Below, in pieces: positions 41,990-50,516 of a DNA stretch of 51,055 nt. Source of the stretch: Armatimonadota bacterium. GTDB taxonomy: Bacteria > Armatimonadota > Fimbriimonadia > Fimbriimonadales > Fimbriimonadaceae. A model generated the notes under the pieces. The model was not told the DNA's origin, did not search any database, and worked only from the letters and a program-made list of their open reading frames with translations. Positions within the stretch are counted from its first letter, which is position 1. Every line of letters begins with the position of its first letter. The stretch is from NCBI GenBank assembly GCA_023392285.1, contig JAEVZK010000117.1:1-51055 (forward strand), given 5' to 3'. The position numbers were made by a program, and so were the translations under genes.

Positions 41990-42611
41990 CTTCCATTCCG
42001 ATTGCAAGTGTCAGTTCGAGAACCTCCTTCAAATGGCTGAGCTTCGAATCGTACTTCCCTAGAACCTGCGGGCGAACGACCACCGTAAGGCCCTTATTGC
42101 GGCTCGCATAGTCTCGAATTTGCCCCTTGAGCGAGTCAGTCCAAGCTCGCGCCGAAACTCCATGACGAGACGCATCCCGAAGGGTACGGCTCTCCACCGG
42201 ATACATCTTGAGCCCGGCTGGCGGCGCGCTGCCCGCATGTGCGCTGATGAAACGAAGTCCCTCAGTAACTCCGGGATGAGCGCCATTGGGCCAAACACCG
42301 CTAACTGCCAAGCCTTGTGCGGAGTGACCGAGGGCAAGAAATAGCTGGTTCAACTCTTCCCGCCGCTCTGGTCCAACTTCTGGATGCTTGCAGAGCCAAT
42401 CGAGATCGTGCCCCTCGTTTAGAACGGCCTCGGCGGTCGAGGAAAAAGCCCTTAGCACGCGGTTGGAAGCGAAAAAGTGCAGGCGCAGCCCTAAGCCTCG
42501 ACTCAAGTCCAAGAGGCGCAGAAAGGTTGCGGGTTCCCCATGTCCAAATTCTTGGGCATCGGGGGTGTCCCACGGCACATAGTCTAAGTCCACCCGCAAA
42601 CAGAAAAACAT
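41955..42611 (-). CDS. Divergent polysaccharide deacetylase-like protein
   Basis: A 218-residue protein with the outline of a NodB-homology (carbohydrate esterase 4) TIM-like barrel: LRVDLDYVPWDTP with the metal-binding Asp pair, a strand-helix with RLHFFASNRVLRAF, and EGHDLDWLCKHPE with two His placed as in the HxxxxH-type motif. The remaining motifs are weak and the protein has no signal peptide, so catalysis on cell-wall sugars is uncertain. It is read from ATG 42611, three bases after the pgk stop, and is therefore in the pgk operon. Confidence 0.6.
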   Translation of the reverse strand: MFFCLRVDLDYVPWDTPDAQEFGHGEPATFLRLLDLSRGLGLRLHFFASNRVLRAFSSTAEAVLNEGHDLDWLCKHPEVGPERREELNQLFLALGHSAQGLAVSGVWPNGAHPGVTEGLRFISAHAGSAPPAGLKMYPVESRTLRDASRHGVSARAWTDSLKGQIRDYASRNKGLTVVVRPQVLGKYDSKLSHLKEVLELTLAIGMEVKTLRQLERGD

Positions 42612-42614
42612 GGA

Positions 42615-43790
42615 TCAGGCGGATTGAAGTGCGGCTATTCCGGGCAGTGTCTTGCCCTCTAAGAACTCCAAACTCGCTCCCCCGCCAGTGCTGACGTGTG
42701 TCATCCGTTCCGCAAGGTGGAATTTTTCAACGGCGGCTGCAGAGTCGCCGCCACCAACAATGGTATCTCCCGGGGATTCCGCCATCGCTTCTGCTACCGC
42801 CTTCGTGCCCGACGCGAACGCATCAATTTCGAAAACACCCATCGGACCGTTCCAAACCACCAGCTTGGCACTACGTATCGCTTCTTTCATCATGTCTTGC
42901 GAGCGAGGACCGATATCCGCCCCTAGCATGTCGGCGGGAATGTTGTCGATGTCCACAACTCGTGTCTCAGCATCCTCCTGCAGCGAGGAAGCAACGACCA
43001 CGTCGACGGGAAGAAGGATTTTGTCTCCATGCGCGGCCAATAGGCGTCGCGCATATTCGATGCTGCCTTCATCAAGCAGCGACTTGCCAATCTCCTTGCC
43101 CATAGCTTTGTAGAAGGTGAAAATCATGCCCCCTCCAAGGAGAAGGCGATCCACCTTGGGAAGTAGGTTCTCGATGACCTCGATCTTGTCCTTGACCTTC
43201 GCTCCCCCCATGATGGCAACGAACGGCCGCGGCGGATTTTCGAGGGCCTCGCCGAGATACTTGAGCTCCTTCTCGATAAGAAAGCCAGCTACGCCGGGCA
43301 AGATATGCGCGATGCCTTCGGTGGAGGCGTGTGCCCGGTGCGCGGTTCCAAATGCATCATTGACGTAGACATCGGCCAAATCCGCAAGCTGTCGAGCGAA
43401 CGCGGGGTCATTCTCTTCCTCTTCTGGATGGAACCGTAGGTTTTCCAGAAGCACCACCTCACCGGCTTTTATGTTTGAACAAGCCTCCGCGACTTCGTCT
43501 CCTACGCAATCCGGCAGCAATTCCACCTGCTGATTTAGAAGTTCAGTGAGCCGCTTTGCAACGGGAGCGAGCGAAAGTGCGGGTGTATATCCTTTCGGCC
43601 GGCCCAGGTGACTGGCTAAAATGACGCTCGCTCCATGCTCAAGCAAATACTTGATCGTCGGTAGAGCTTCGGTGATGCGTCGATCATCCGTGATCCTGCC
43701 CCCGTCCAGCGGCACATTAAAATCGCACCGAACGAAAACCTTCTTGCCGTCTACTTGAATATCCCGGACATCCTTTTTGCCGAAAGCCAT
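42615..43790 (-). CDS. pgk: Phosphoglycerate kinase
   Basis: A 391-residue glycolytic enzyme that makes ATP from 1,3-bisphosphoglycerate. Signatures: KVFVRCDFNVPLDGGRITDDRR at the substrate site, ASHLGRPKG, VLLENLRFHPEEEENDP, NDAFGTAHRAHAS, FVAIMGGAKVKDKIEVIENL, LLLGGGMIFTF, VWNGPMGVFEIDAF and the nucleotide-binding TIVGGGDSAAAVEKF. Length and motifs are standard. TAAACT ends 6 bases before the ATG and there is no Shine-Dalgarno site. Confidence 0.97.
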   Translation of the reverse strand: MAFGKKDVRDIQVDGKKVFVRCDFNVPLDGGRITDDRRITEALPTIKYLLEHGASVILASHLGRPKGYTPALSLAPVAKRLTELLNQQVELLPDCVGDEVAEACSNIKAGEVVLLENLRFHPEEEENDPAFARQLADLADVYVNDAFGTAHRAHASTEGIAHILPGVAGFLIEKELKYLGEALENPPRPFVAIMGGAKVKDKIEVIENLLPKVDRLLLGGGMIFTFYKAMGKEIGKSLLDEGSIEYARRLLAAHGDKILLPVDVVVASSLQEDAETRVVDIDNIPADMLGADIGPRSQDMMKEAIRSAKLVVWNGPMGVFEIDAFASGTKAVAEAMAESPGDTIVGGGDSAAAVEKFHLAERMTHVSTGGGASLEFLEGKTLPGIAALQSA

Positions 43791-43796
43791 GTACTG

Positions 43797-43802
43797 AGTT
43801 TA
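43797..43802 (-). promoter_or_regulatory. -10-like hexamer directly before pgk
   Basis: TAAACT on the minus strand, 6 bases before the ATG at 43790. The same hexamer and spacing stand before the homogentisate dioxygenase gene. Confidence 0.5.
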
Positions 43803-43878
43803 CCGACGCTGATTGGGCGAACTTAGGATTTCCACCGCTTGTCAAACAACTTGTCTTCGGACATGGGAGAGCTTTGAA

Positions 43879-44337
43879 ATGATGTTTAGAAAACCAAGAA
43901 CGACTGTGATCGTGCAAGACACGAGCCGAGAAAATGCGCAAGCTGTTGCCCTCGCCGAGGAGCGGGGACGCGCTTCTGCCTCAGTAGCAATTTTGGGAGT
44001 CACGGCTATCGTGATCGTTCTGCTTCTCGTCGGCTATTTCGCGTGGTGGGCTCCTGTCAATCAGGCTGCTGCTCAGCAACAGATGGCCGTACCAGCGCCG
44101 ACCAAGACTGTTGTGCATGAAAGGGTTGTCGAGCGCCCAGTTCCCACAACAACCGTGGTGAACCCGCCTCCTGCCCCATCGACCGTCATCGTGAAGGAGC
44201 AGCCCGCCCCACCCGTTCAGCGCGTCAATGGAGCGACGCCAACGATGTCCGATTCGGGTCGGATCATCATCGACAATCGCGATAAGAACGGAAACAGCCC
44301 GGACGTTGGCAATTTCGATGACACCCCGGGCGACTAA
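43879..44337 (+). CDS. Single-pass membrane protein with Pro/Val-rich extracytoplasmic tail
   Basis: About 152 residues from ATG 43879 (ATG 43882 also possible); GGGAGA lies 8-13 bases upstream. A short cytosolic start (FRKPRTTVIVQDTSREN) leads to one membrane helix (VAILGVTAIVIVLLLVGYFAWW), then a low-complexity Pro/Thr/Val-rich tail (VPAPTKTVVHERVVERPVPT, NPPPAPSTVIVKEQPAPP) and an acidic end. I recognise no family; the tail may cross the periplasm or wall. The in-frame start at 43813 would add 22 unlikely residues. Divergent from pgk. Confidence 0.65.
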   Translation: MMFRKPRTTVIVQDTSRENAQAVALAEERGRASASVAILGVTAIVIVLLLVGYFAWWAPVNQAAAQQQMAVPAPTKTVVHERVVERPVPTTTVVNPPPAPSTVIVKEQPAPPVQRVNGATPTMSDSGRIIIDNRDKNGNSPDVGNFDDTPGD

Positions 44338-44340
44338 AGC

Positions 44341-45528
44341 CTAAAGGGCTTCGATCAACACTGCCGTCGCCTCTCCGCCTCCAATGCAAGGAGTGGCGAC
44401 GGCATAGCGTCCCCCTCTTCTTCGCAGCTCGTGCAGCGCGGTGATGATCAAACGGGCTCCTGACATCCCGATCGGGTGGCCCAAAGCGACTGCGCCGCCG
44501 TTTACGTTCAGCTTTTCGGGAGGAATGCCAACCTTGTCGGATACAACCATGGCGACGACACTAAACGCTTCGTTGACTTCAAACAAATCGATGTCCGCCA
44601 CGCTTAGCCCCTGCTTTTCCAGCAGCTTCTGAATGGCGAATGCGGGTGCTGTCGTAAACCACTGAGGCTCCTGCGCGTGGCCGGCGTAGGCAACGATTTT
44701 GCCCAAAGGCTTCTTGCCGGCTTTGTTCGCGTAAGAGGCTGACGAGATGACCATTGCGGCAGCTCCATCATCGAGTGAACTGGCATTGCCCGCGGTCGTT
44801 GTGCCTTCTTTGCCAAAGGCAGGCCTGAGCGAAGGGAGCTTGGCGATGTTTCCTTTACCCGGCTCTTCATCTTCGGTGACCATCACGGGATCGCCCTTTC
44901 TTTGCGGTACCGCAACAGGAATGATCTCGTCGTTGAACTTGCCATCTCGTTGCGCAGCAAGCGCTCGGTTGTAAGATTCACCCGCGAACGCATCGAGAGC
45001 TTCCCGCGAGACCTTGTATTCGGCTGAAGTCGCATCTCCACACGTTCCCATGTGGCAGTTGCCGTAGGGATCCCACAACCCATCGTGGATCATGCTGTCG
45101 ATCAGGGTTCCGTTGCCCATGCGATATCCAGTTCTCGCTTTATCGAGGACGTAAGGAGCATTCGACATGGATTCCATGCCGCCCGCAATGATCACTTCGG
45201 CATCGCCGCACTTGATCGCCTGAGCCGCCAGCATAGCTGCCTTCATTCCCGAACCGCAAACTTTGTTGATGGTGAGCGCTGGAACAGAATCAGGAAGATT
45301 TGCTCCCTTGGCGGCTTGACGTGCTGGAGCTTGCCCCATTCCTCCAGTGAGCACGCACCCCATGATGACTTCATCGACGGCGTCACCCTCGAGCCCGGCG
45401 CGTTCTAAAGTGCCGCGGATCGCCACCGAGCCCAACTGCGGTGCAGTCATACTAGAAAGCCCGCCCAAAAACGCGCCAATGGGCGTTCGAACTCCAGAAA
45501 GGATTACAACATCTTCCACGTTTATCAC
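44341..45528 (-). CDS. Acetyl-CoA C-acetyltransferase (thiolase)
   Basis: A 395-residue thiolase. The acyl-accepting Cys is C91 in NKVCGSGMKAAMLAAQ; the other catalytic residues lie in GGAVALGHPIGMSGARL (His) and ATPCIGGGEATAVLIEAL (Cys). VEDVVILSGVRTPIGAFLGG is the usual start. It condenses two acetyl-CoA molecules or cleaves acetoacetyl-CoA, and might serve fatty-acid, ketone or amino-acid breakdown; the homogentisate dioxygenase encoded 4 kb away produces acetoacetate downstream, a possible link (inference). The start is GTG 45528. Confidence 0.94.
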   Translation of the reverse strand: MINVEDVVILSGVRTPIGAFLGGLSSMTAPQLGSVAIRGTLERAGLEGDAVDEVIMGCVLTGGMGQAPARQAAKGANLPDSVPALTINKVCGSGMKAAMLAAQAIKCGDAEVIIAGGMESMSNAPYVLDKARTGYRMGNGTLIDSMIHDGLWDPYGNCHMGTCGDATSAEYKVSREALDAFAGESYNRALAAQRDGKFNDEIIPVAVPQRKGDPVMVTEDEEPGKGNIAKLPSLRPAFGKEGTTTAGNASSLDDGAAAMVISSASYANKAGKKPLGKIVAYAGHAQEPQWFTTAPAFAIQKLLEKQGLSVADIDLFEVNEAFSVVAMVVSDKVGIPPEKLNVNGGAVALGHPIGMSGARLIITALHELRRRGGRYAVATPCIGGGEATAVLIEAL

Positions 45529-45641
45529 CTACTTATTTGCCGTAGGTTACCTGCGACGCCAATGACCGGCGTTACCCCGTATATCTTCGTGCATCTGATA
45601 TGTGGATGCGGATATGCTAGGCACACGGTCCTTCGAACGCT

Positions 45642-46529
45642 ATGAAACTAACTTGTAAATACCTTGTCGGCTTGACCCTGCTTGCGGCGATCGCGGGCTG
45701 CGGTGGACGGGGAGGCGCGAGCAGCCCCTTCCAGATCGCGTTTCAGTCGCTTCGCAATTCTCCTTCGCAAATCTACATTCAGAGTGCGGCGGGTGGCGAT
45801 GTGCATGAACTCACCTCAAACGAGTTCTACAACACTTACCCAAACTTTAATGCGGCTGGCACTTCGATCGTTTTCGTCTCCGATCGTGACGGAAATCAGG
45901 AGATCTATACCATGCTCCCTGATGGAACCGGGCAGGTAAGGGTGACCAATAACTCAGACAGTGACTACCAGCCGAGCTACAGCCCCGACGGCTCGCAAAT
46001 TGTGTTCACGAGTCATCGCGATGGCAACCCCGAAATTTACATCATGTCTGCCGATGGTTCCAATCAAGTGCGACTTACGAACGATCCAGGGAACGACGGC
46101 CGCCCAGTGTTCACTCCCGATGGCGCCCATATCATCTTCGAAAGCGACCGAAGTGGCCACTACCAGATCTGCCAGATGGACGTAGATGGCTCTAATTTTG
46201 TGAACCTCACGAATACCACGACGGATGAATCGCAGCCTGCAGTAAGCCCGGACGGCACTCAAATCCTGTTCACGAGCAATCGAGCAGGGAATCTCGACAT
46301 TTACCGCATGAACGCAGATGGCTCGGCGCAAACGGCGCTGACCTCTCGATCTGCGGACGAATACGAAGCCGTGTTCAGCCCCGATGGGCAAGTCATCGCG
46401 TTCGTCAGCGAACGATTAGGCAACGCCGACCTGTGGACGATGAATGCAGATGGCACTGAAGAGAGGCGAATCGATTCGAACGGTTCGAATGAGTACCATC
46501 CAACGTTCCGAGTCAAGCCTACGAGTTAA
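45642..46529 (+). CDS. Lipoprotein with TolB-like (PD40) beta-propeller
   Basis: A 295-residue protein with a lipoprotein signal (LVGLTLLAAIAGC, lipidated C20) and a Gly/Ser spacer. The rest is six PD40/WD40-like blades, each of the form SPDGSQIVFTSHRDGNPEIY followed by IMSADGSNQVRLTND. This is the TolB-propeller layout, but without the TolB N-terminal domain and without pal/tol genes around, so a Tol-system role is unlikely. It resembles the larger lipoprotein at 17566. A TATGCT hexamer at 45613-45618 would give a 5' leader of about 20 bases. Confidence 0.88.
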   Translation: MKLTCKYLVGLTLLAAIAGCGGRGGASSPFQIAFQSLRNSPSQIYIQSAAGGDVHELTSNEFYNTYPNFNAAGTSIVFVSDRDGNQEIYTMLPDGTGQVRVTNNSDSDYQPSYSPDGSQIVFTSHRDGNPEIYIMSADGSNQVRLTNDPGNDGRPVFTPDGAHIIFESDRSGHYQICQMDVDGSNFVNLTNTTTDESQPAVSPDGTQILFTSNRAGNLDIYRMNADGSAQTALTSRSADEYEAVFSPDGQVIAFVSERLGNADLWTMNADGTEERRIDSNGSNEYHPTFRVKPTS

Positions 46530-46538
46530 AAAGAAAAA

Positions 46539-46562
46539 GGGAGCCGTTTGCCGCCGGCTCCC
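46539..46562 (-). terminator. Hairpin with U-tract on the minus strand
   Basis: GGGAGCCG (46539-46546) and CGGCTCCC (46555-46562) form an 8-bp stem. The A-rich stretch at 46528-46538 becomes a T run on the minus strand, where no gene is known to end. On the plus strand the hairpin is not followed by Ts, so it is a poor terminator for the lipoprotein gene. Confidence 0.6.
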
Positions 46563-46721
46563 AGTGTGCTGCAGAGGATTTAGGATTGCTTAAGAGCACA
46601 CACTTATTAAACGTCTTGAGCACGGTCGCGAGTTACGGATTTCTCAATTAATTTTCAGTGAACTTCTATTAGAGGGGCAAGAAGTCGAATTTCATAGGGC
46701 ATTAGTCTCGTTGAAGAGGTT

Positions 46722-47303
46722 GTGCCACTTGCAACTTCACTCGACATCAAGAAATCCGCTCTAGTCGTCATCGATCTTCAAAAGATGATATTGGAAGGCG
46801 AGAGAAGTCCACATTCCGCGGACGATGTCTTGAGTCGTTGCCAGACGGTCGCTGACGAGGTGCGGGATCGCGGTGGATTGGTGGTTCTTGTTCACGTCTC
46901 CTTCTCAAAAGACTTCCGTGATCGTCTTCAGCCACTGACCGAAGAAAAAGCGAGCGCTGGCACGCCTCCGGACGGCTACGACCAGATCGCTCCATCGCTG
47001 AGACCCAACGATCCAGGCACCCTCATCGTGCCGAAGCGGCAGTGGGGCGCGTTCTACGGGACAGACTTGGAATTACAGCTCCGTAGAAGAGGAGTCGAGA
47101 CCGTCATCCTGGGCGGTATTTCGACTAATTTCGGCGTCGAGTCGACCGCGCGAGAAGCTTGGGAGCGAGGATTTCAGGTGATCTTTATGGAGGATGCGAC
47201 GACCGCCTCGACGGCTGAGGCGCACCGTTTCGCGTACTCGACCATCTTTCCTAGGCTTGGATTGATCACATCCACCGCCGAAGTTCTTAACGCGTTTCAG
47301 TGA
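46722..47303 (+). CDS. Isochorismatase-family protein lacking the nucleophilic Cys (YecD-like)
   Basis: A 193-residue isochorismatase-fold protein. D18 (ALVVIDLQKMILEG) and K105 (IVPKRQWGAFYGT) of the usual Asp-Lys-Cys triad are present, but the third position is G138 in GGISTNFGVESTAREAWERG. E. coli YecD has the same STNIGVESTAR arrangement, so the protein belongs to that branch and is probably not a Cys-dependent amidase; isochorismatases proper also lack the Cys. The substrate is unknown. The start is GTG 46722. It overlaps the convergent SIS gene by 17 bases at the 3' end. Confidence 0.88.
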   Translation: MPLATSLDIKKSALVVIDLQKMILEGERSPHSADDVLSRCQTVADEVRDRGGLVVLVHVSFSKDFRDRLQPLTEEKASAGTPPDGYDQIAPSLRPNDPGTLIVPKRQWGAFYGTDLELQLRRRGVETVILGGISTNFGVESTAREAWERGFQVIFMEDATTASTAEAHRFAYSTIFPRLGLITSTAEVLNAFQ

Positions 47304-48216
47304 CTTTTTGGATGAATTGGGGCTGATCTGGGTCAAGTCCTTTCAGACGCGCCGCCGAGAGGGCTAACCACTGGGCGAAAGCAATCTGCCACAGAGGCTG
47401 GATGAACTCAGGGACGGGCGGAATTCCCGCTTCCACCACCTGAGCCCCCTGCAACCGTAGCTCTTCGGAAACCGGGCAAAAACCAATAAGCACGCTGTTC
47501 GGACCGGCAAGAGCCTTCGGCCCGTGCTGGAAGTCCGCGCTTGAATAGGCCCTTGCCGGAACAAGCGCGCATTCCATGAGCTTGAGAGCGGCTTCGGCGG
47601 CGGTAGCGAACGAGTAGCCACGCCCAAGCGTGAAGATGGGGGCGAGCAAATCAATCTTCGCTAATGCATCTTCCGCAGCTGAGCGAGACTCCGTCATCCA
47701 AGTCTCCTTCGGCAGCATGTCTAGAGTAACGCGTTCGCCTCCAAGCCTTTCGCAAATGAGGGCAAGAGCAAGCAGGGAAGCGGAGTATGTTTTGGTTGCT
47801 GCCACAGATCGTTCCGCTCCGACATTCAAATCGATGACGTGACTGGCTTCTCGCGCCAGCAGAGATCCCGGCGTGTTCGTAATCGCGACCGTAGCATGCC
47901 CGTGCTCACGCATGTAAGAGACGAACTCGCTTACGTCAGGTGCGGCCCCGCTTTGCGAGATCCCAATGGCAAGGCACTTCGGGTAACGCGGCTCGGCATG
48001 ATAACGGGTTAGAACGGACGGCGCGGCGAGAAATACCGGGATGCCAAGGAGAATTTCAAACAAGTAGCGCGCGTACAGGGCTGCGTTATCAGAAGAGCCT
48101 CGGGCAACTAACAGAATTGCTTCGGGTGCACTCAAATCGATTGCGCGGCACTGCTGCCGCATCAATTCCAAATTGTTGGAAAGAAGCTCCGGCTGCGCCG
48201 AAATTTCTTCTTCCAT
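47287..48216 (-). CDS. SIS-domain sugar isomerase/deaminase (GlmS C-terminal/NagB-II-like)
   Basis: About 309 residues from ATG 48216 (a TTG at 48231 is also possible). Two SIS domains are present: the first with LLVARGSSDNAALYARYLFE, AIGISQSGAAPDVSEFVSYM and NVGAERSVAATKTYSASLL, the second with IFTLGRGYSFATAAEAALKL and ARAYSSADFQHGPKALAGPN. This is the isomerase part of glucosamine-6-phosphate synthase without the glutaminase domain, as in NagB-II-type glucosamine-6-phosphate deaminases. It would act on amino-sugar phosphates. It follows the DinB-family gene in an operon. Confidence 0.87.
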   Translation of the reverse strand: MEEEISAQPELLSNNLELMRQQCRAIDLSAPEAILLVARGSSDNAALYARYLFEILLGIPVFLAAPSVLTRYHAEPRYPKCLAIGISQSGAAPDVSEFVSYMREHGHATVAITNTPGSLLAREASHVIDLNVGAERSVAATKTYSASLLALALICERLGGERVTLDMLPKETWMTESRSAAEDALAKIDLLAPIFTLGRGYSFATAAEAALKLMECALVPARAYSSADFQHGPKALAGPNSVLIGFCPVSEELRLQGAQVVEAGIPPVPEFIQPLWQIAFAQWLALSAARLKGLDPDQPQFIQKVTETR

Positions 48217-48232
48217 ATAGCGGCCGCTCAAG

Positions 48233-48715
48233 TCAGCCGTAAATCTCCCCGTAGTAATTCCAACTTGGATCGGTCGCCTGCCTGATGAAGGCGACTTGTC
48301 CCGCGTGATAGTAGTCTTCTCCGCTCAGGTATGGAACCCCTAAGACGAGAGGCATGCGGTTGCCCCATACGCAGATCTCCGCGTCGAGGGACTGGTTCTC
48401 ATATTTGGTTTCGATGTACTTGACCAAGAGGTCATGGGATTCGGCCAGCAGCTTGAGAAGATCTTCCATCCCCAAGCTGCCTGAATCCGCCTGAACGCGC
48501 TGCTGGATTTCCTCGTATTTCGGCTCCTCTCCGGTTTCCATCGAATCCATCGCGGCCAAATCATCCACCCGCAAGTGGCGAAGCGTTTCGTTGATCGAAA
48601 GACAATTGGGATACGGCTTCCAGTTGCTTTGCTCGTCCGTCACGCCTTGAACGTGTTTCAAGAAATGGCGGCGCGAGGCTTTCAATCGCTCGACGACCTG
48701 ATTCAAAGAAACCAT
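48233..48715 (-). CDS. DinB-family protein
   Basis: A 160-residue four-helix-bundle protein of the DinB/YfiT superfamily (helix start LNQVVERLKASRRHFLKHVQ, then SINETLRHLRVDDLAAMDSM and the C-terminal GEDYYHAGQVAFIRQAT). The His in the second and last of these motifs are the usual metal ligands. Members are often thiol-dependent S-transferases or have unknown function; the name does not imply DNA damage induction here. TAAAGT ends 6 bases before the ATG. The SIS-domain gene follows. Confidence 0.87.
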   Translation of the reverse strand: MVSLNQVVERLKASRRHFLKHVQGVTDEQSNWKPYPNCLSINETLRHLRVDDLAAMDSMETGEEPKYEEIQQRVQADSGSLGMEDLLKLLAESHDLLVKYIETKYENQSLDAEICVWGNRMPLVLGVPYLSGEDYYHAGQVAFIRQATDPSWNYYGEIYG

Positions 48716-48721
48716 ATATCT

Positions 48722-48727
48722 ACTTTA
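48722..48727 (-). promoter_or_regulatory. -10-like hexamer directly before the DinB-family gene
   Basis: TAAAGT on the minus strand, 6 bases before the ATG at 48715; identical in hexamer and spacing to the SIMPL gene at 7027. Confidence 0.45.
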
Positions 48728-48781
48728 CAGCCTCCGAACAGCTGAACCTGCCCATGGTGAAAAACTTACGCGTTTTGCGAG

Positions 48782-49981
48782 TTAATCGCCGGTCATTTCG
48801 GGCTGGCCCGTCGGCTCTGTCTTCGGCTTCGAGCTCCAACTCCTCCAGTAGTCCGGGTCCTCGATGTCCATCGCAGCCCGTGTGACCTTGAAGGGATGGA
48901 AGGTATCGACCATGACCGCGAGCTCCTCCGTTCGAGTGGCGCCAAGTGCCGCCTCAACTGCTCCCGGCTGGGGACCATGGGGAATACCGAGCGGGTGAAG
49001 CGTGATAGACCCCTCCTCGATCCCTTTTCGAGAGCCGAACTTGTCATTGCAGTAGTACAAGACCTCATCCGAATCGACATTCGAGTGGTTGTACGGCACT
49101 GGAATCGCCTCTGGATGATAATCCAGAACTCGCGGACAAAACGAGCAGATAACGAAGTTCTGACCCTGGAAGGTTTGATGGATCGGGGGAGGCATGTGGA
49201 TCGCGCCCGTGATCGGTTGGAAATCGTGGATGTTAAACGCGTAAGGGAAGACGTATCCATCCCAGCCCACCACGTCTAGCGGATGATAGGGATAGGTGTA
49301 CATCGTGTGATGATTGCGCGCTCGGATCAGCACCTGGTGCTGTTCACGTTGTCCGTGTACCGGGAGTTCGGTAGGTGGGCGGAAGTCCCTTTCCTTATAG
49401 GGGGCATGTTCGAGGAATTGCCCATACTCGTTTCGGTATCGCCGTGGCACTTCAATCGGTCCGAAGGAGACGATCGCCAGCATCCGAACCGGCAGCGTCT
49501 TGAACTTGAGCTTGTAAATCGTTCCCCTCGGGACAACCAGATAGTCGCCCTTTCGGAAGTGAACAGTTCCGAACAGCGATTCCATCTCACCTTCGCCATC
49601 GTGGATGAAGAGGCACTCGTCTCCGTCCGCGTTCTTGTAGAAATAATCCATTTGTTCATCGACGAAAACTTGGTTCCATTCGACGTCCTGGTTTCCCATG
49701 AGCAGAACGCGGCCACTGATGGCATCGCCGCACGGCTTCATCAGCCTCGTCTTGAGGTGCCGATGGCGCAAGGGTTCGTGCTCGAGGTAAGTAGGCTGTA
49801 CGCTTCCTCGGTCTTCCCAACTCTGCACCTCCGTCGGAAGATTGATGTGATACATTGTCGACATTGGACCGCTGAATCCCCGAGTGCTAAAGAGTTGCTC
49901 GGCATACAATCCGCCATCGGGTTTTCTAAATTGGATGTGATGCTTGCGAGGTAATTCTCCTAATCGGACGTAACGTGGCAT
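48782..49981 (-). CDS. hmgA: Homogentisate 1,2-dioxygenase
   Basis: A 399-residue cupin-fold non-haem iron dioxygenase that opens the ring of homogentisate in tyrosine and phenylalanine breakdown. Diagnostic segments: GFSGPMSTMYHINLPTEV, YFYKNADGDECLFIHDGEGE, GDYLVVPRGTIYKL, PPIHQTFQGQNFVICSF and the iron-site region PYNHSNVDSDEVLYYCNDKF with GSITLHPLGIPHGPQPGAVE. The protein is slightly shorter than the human enzyme (445) but complete in all these blocks. Fumarylacetoacetate hydrolase and HPPD genes are not next to it. TAAACT ends 6 bases before the ATG. Confidence 0.93.
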   Translation of the reverse strand: MPRYVRLGELPRKHHIQFRKPDGGLYAEQLFSTRGFSGPMSTMYHINLPTEVQSWEDRGSVQPTYLEHEPLRHRHLKTRLMKPCGDAISGRVLLMGNQDVEWNQVFVDEQMDYFYKNADGDECLFIHDGEGEMESLFGTVHFRKGDYLVVPRGTIYKLKFKTLPVRMLAIVSFGPIEVPRRYRNEYGQFLEHAPYKERDFRPPTELPVHGQREQHQVLIRARNHHTMYTYPYHPLDVVGWDGYVFPYAFNIHDFQPITGAIHMPPPIHQTFQGQNFVICSFCPRVLDYHPEAIPVPYNHSNVDSDEVLYYCNDKFGSRKGIEEGSITLHPLGIPHGPQPGAVEAALGATRTEELAVMVDTFHPFKVTRAAMDIEDPDYWRSWSSKPKTEPTGQPEMTGD

Positions 49982-49987
49982 AGTCCC

Positions 49988-49993
49988 AGTTTA
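49988..49993 (-). promoter_or_regulatory. -10-like hexamer directly before hmgA
   Basis: TAAACT on the minus strand, 6 bases before the ATG at 49981. It lies back to back with the TACAAT hexamer (50018-50023) of the divergent gene at 50032. Confidence 0.5.
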
Positions 49994-50017
49994 CAACCCG
50001 GCTCCAGGCGAGAGAGG

Positions 50018-50023
50018 TACAAT
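50018..50023 (+). promoter_or_regulatory. -10-like hexamer before the small membrane protein gene
   Basis: TACAAT, 8 bases before GTG 50032, with no Shine-Dalgarno sequence. It lies in the 50-base divergent gap with hmgA. Confidence 0.45.
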
Positions 50024-50031
50024 TCAACTCT

Positions 50032-50295
50032 GTGGGCCAGAAGAAGAAAATAGCGAAACCAGCCTGGTGGAAAAACACCTATTTTTGGATATCCGGCATC
50101 CTCTTCATCTTGTTCATTATCGGAATTGTTGACGGAAATGCGGCAATTCGTGACCCAGGCCAGCGAAGGGAATCCACGCCGCTCTGGCTGCTGTACCTCG
50201 TCGCATCTGCGGTCATGCTACTGAACGGCTATTTCAGCCACGCGCAAACTGTGCAGCATTACAAAGAAACATCTGAAGGAACTGCTACCGAATGA
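50032..50295 (+). CDS. Small two-helix membrane protein
   Basis: An 87-residue protein from GTG 50032 with a basic start (GQKKKIAKPAWWKNTYF), one membrane helix (WISGILFILFIIGIVDG) and a second (LWLLYLVASAVMLLNGYF). I recognise no family. The stop overlaps the start of the zinc-ribbon gene by four bases, so the two small proteins are made together. Confidence 0.6.
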   Translation: MGQKKKIAKPAWWKNTYFWISGILFILFIIGIVDGNAAIRDPGQRRESTPLWLLYLVASAVMLLNGYFSHAQTVQHYKETSEGTATE

Positions 50296-50504
50296 TTACC
50301 TGCTCCGCCTGCGGGCGCCCAATCGAAAAAGTGCCGGACTGGCTCCGGGACACCAAAGTCGCCTTTATCTGCAATAACTGCCCGAATCGGCAGACGAAGA
50401 ACATCGCCTTCGTCACCCTTGAATCGGAGACGCCGTCCACCGCGAAGACAATCGATGACGAAGTCGACGTCGAGCAGGTCGCTGACGACGAATCAGAAGA
50501 TTAG
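50292..50504 (+). CDS. Small zinc-ribbon protein with acidic tail
   Basis: A 70-residue protein with two CxxC knuckles (CSACGRPIEKVP and CNNCPNRQ) forming a probable zinc ribbon, then a strongly acidic tail (DDEVDVEQVADDESED). No named family is recognised. It is translationally coupled to the small membrane protein at 50032. The stop is 12 bases from that of the convergent peptidase gene. Confidence 0.65.
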   Translation: MITCSACGRPIEKVPDWLRDTKVAFICNNCPNRQTKNIAFVTLESETPSTAKTIDDEVDVEQVADDESED

Positions 50505-50516
50505 GGTCGAGTCTCC

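Noticed and set aside
48233..48715. DinB-family gene as a DNA-damage-inducible gene
   Set aside because: The family name is historical; no LexA-type operator is visible before it.
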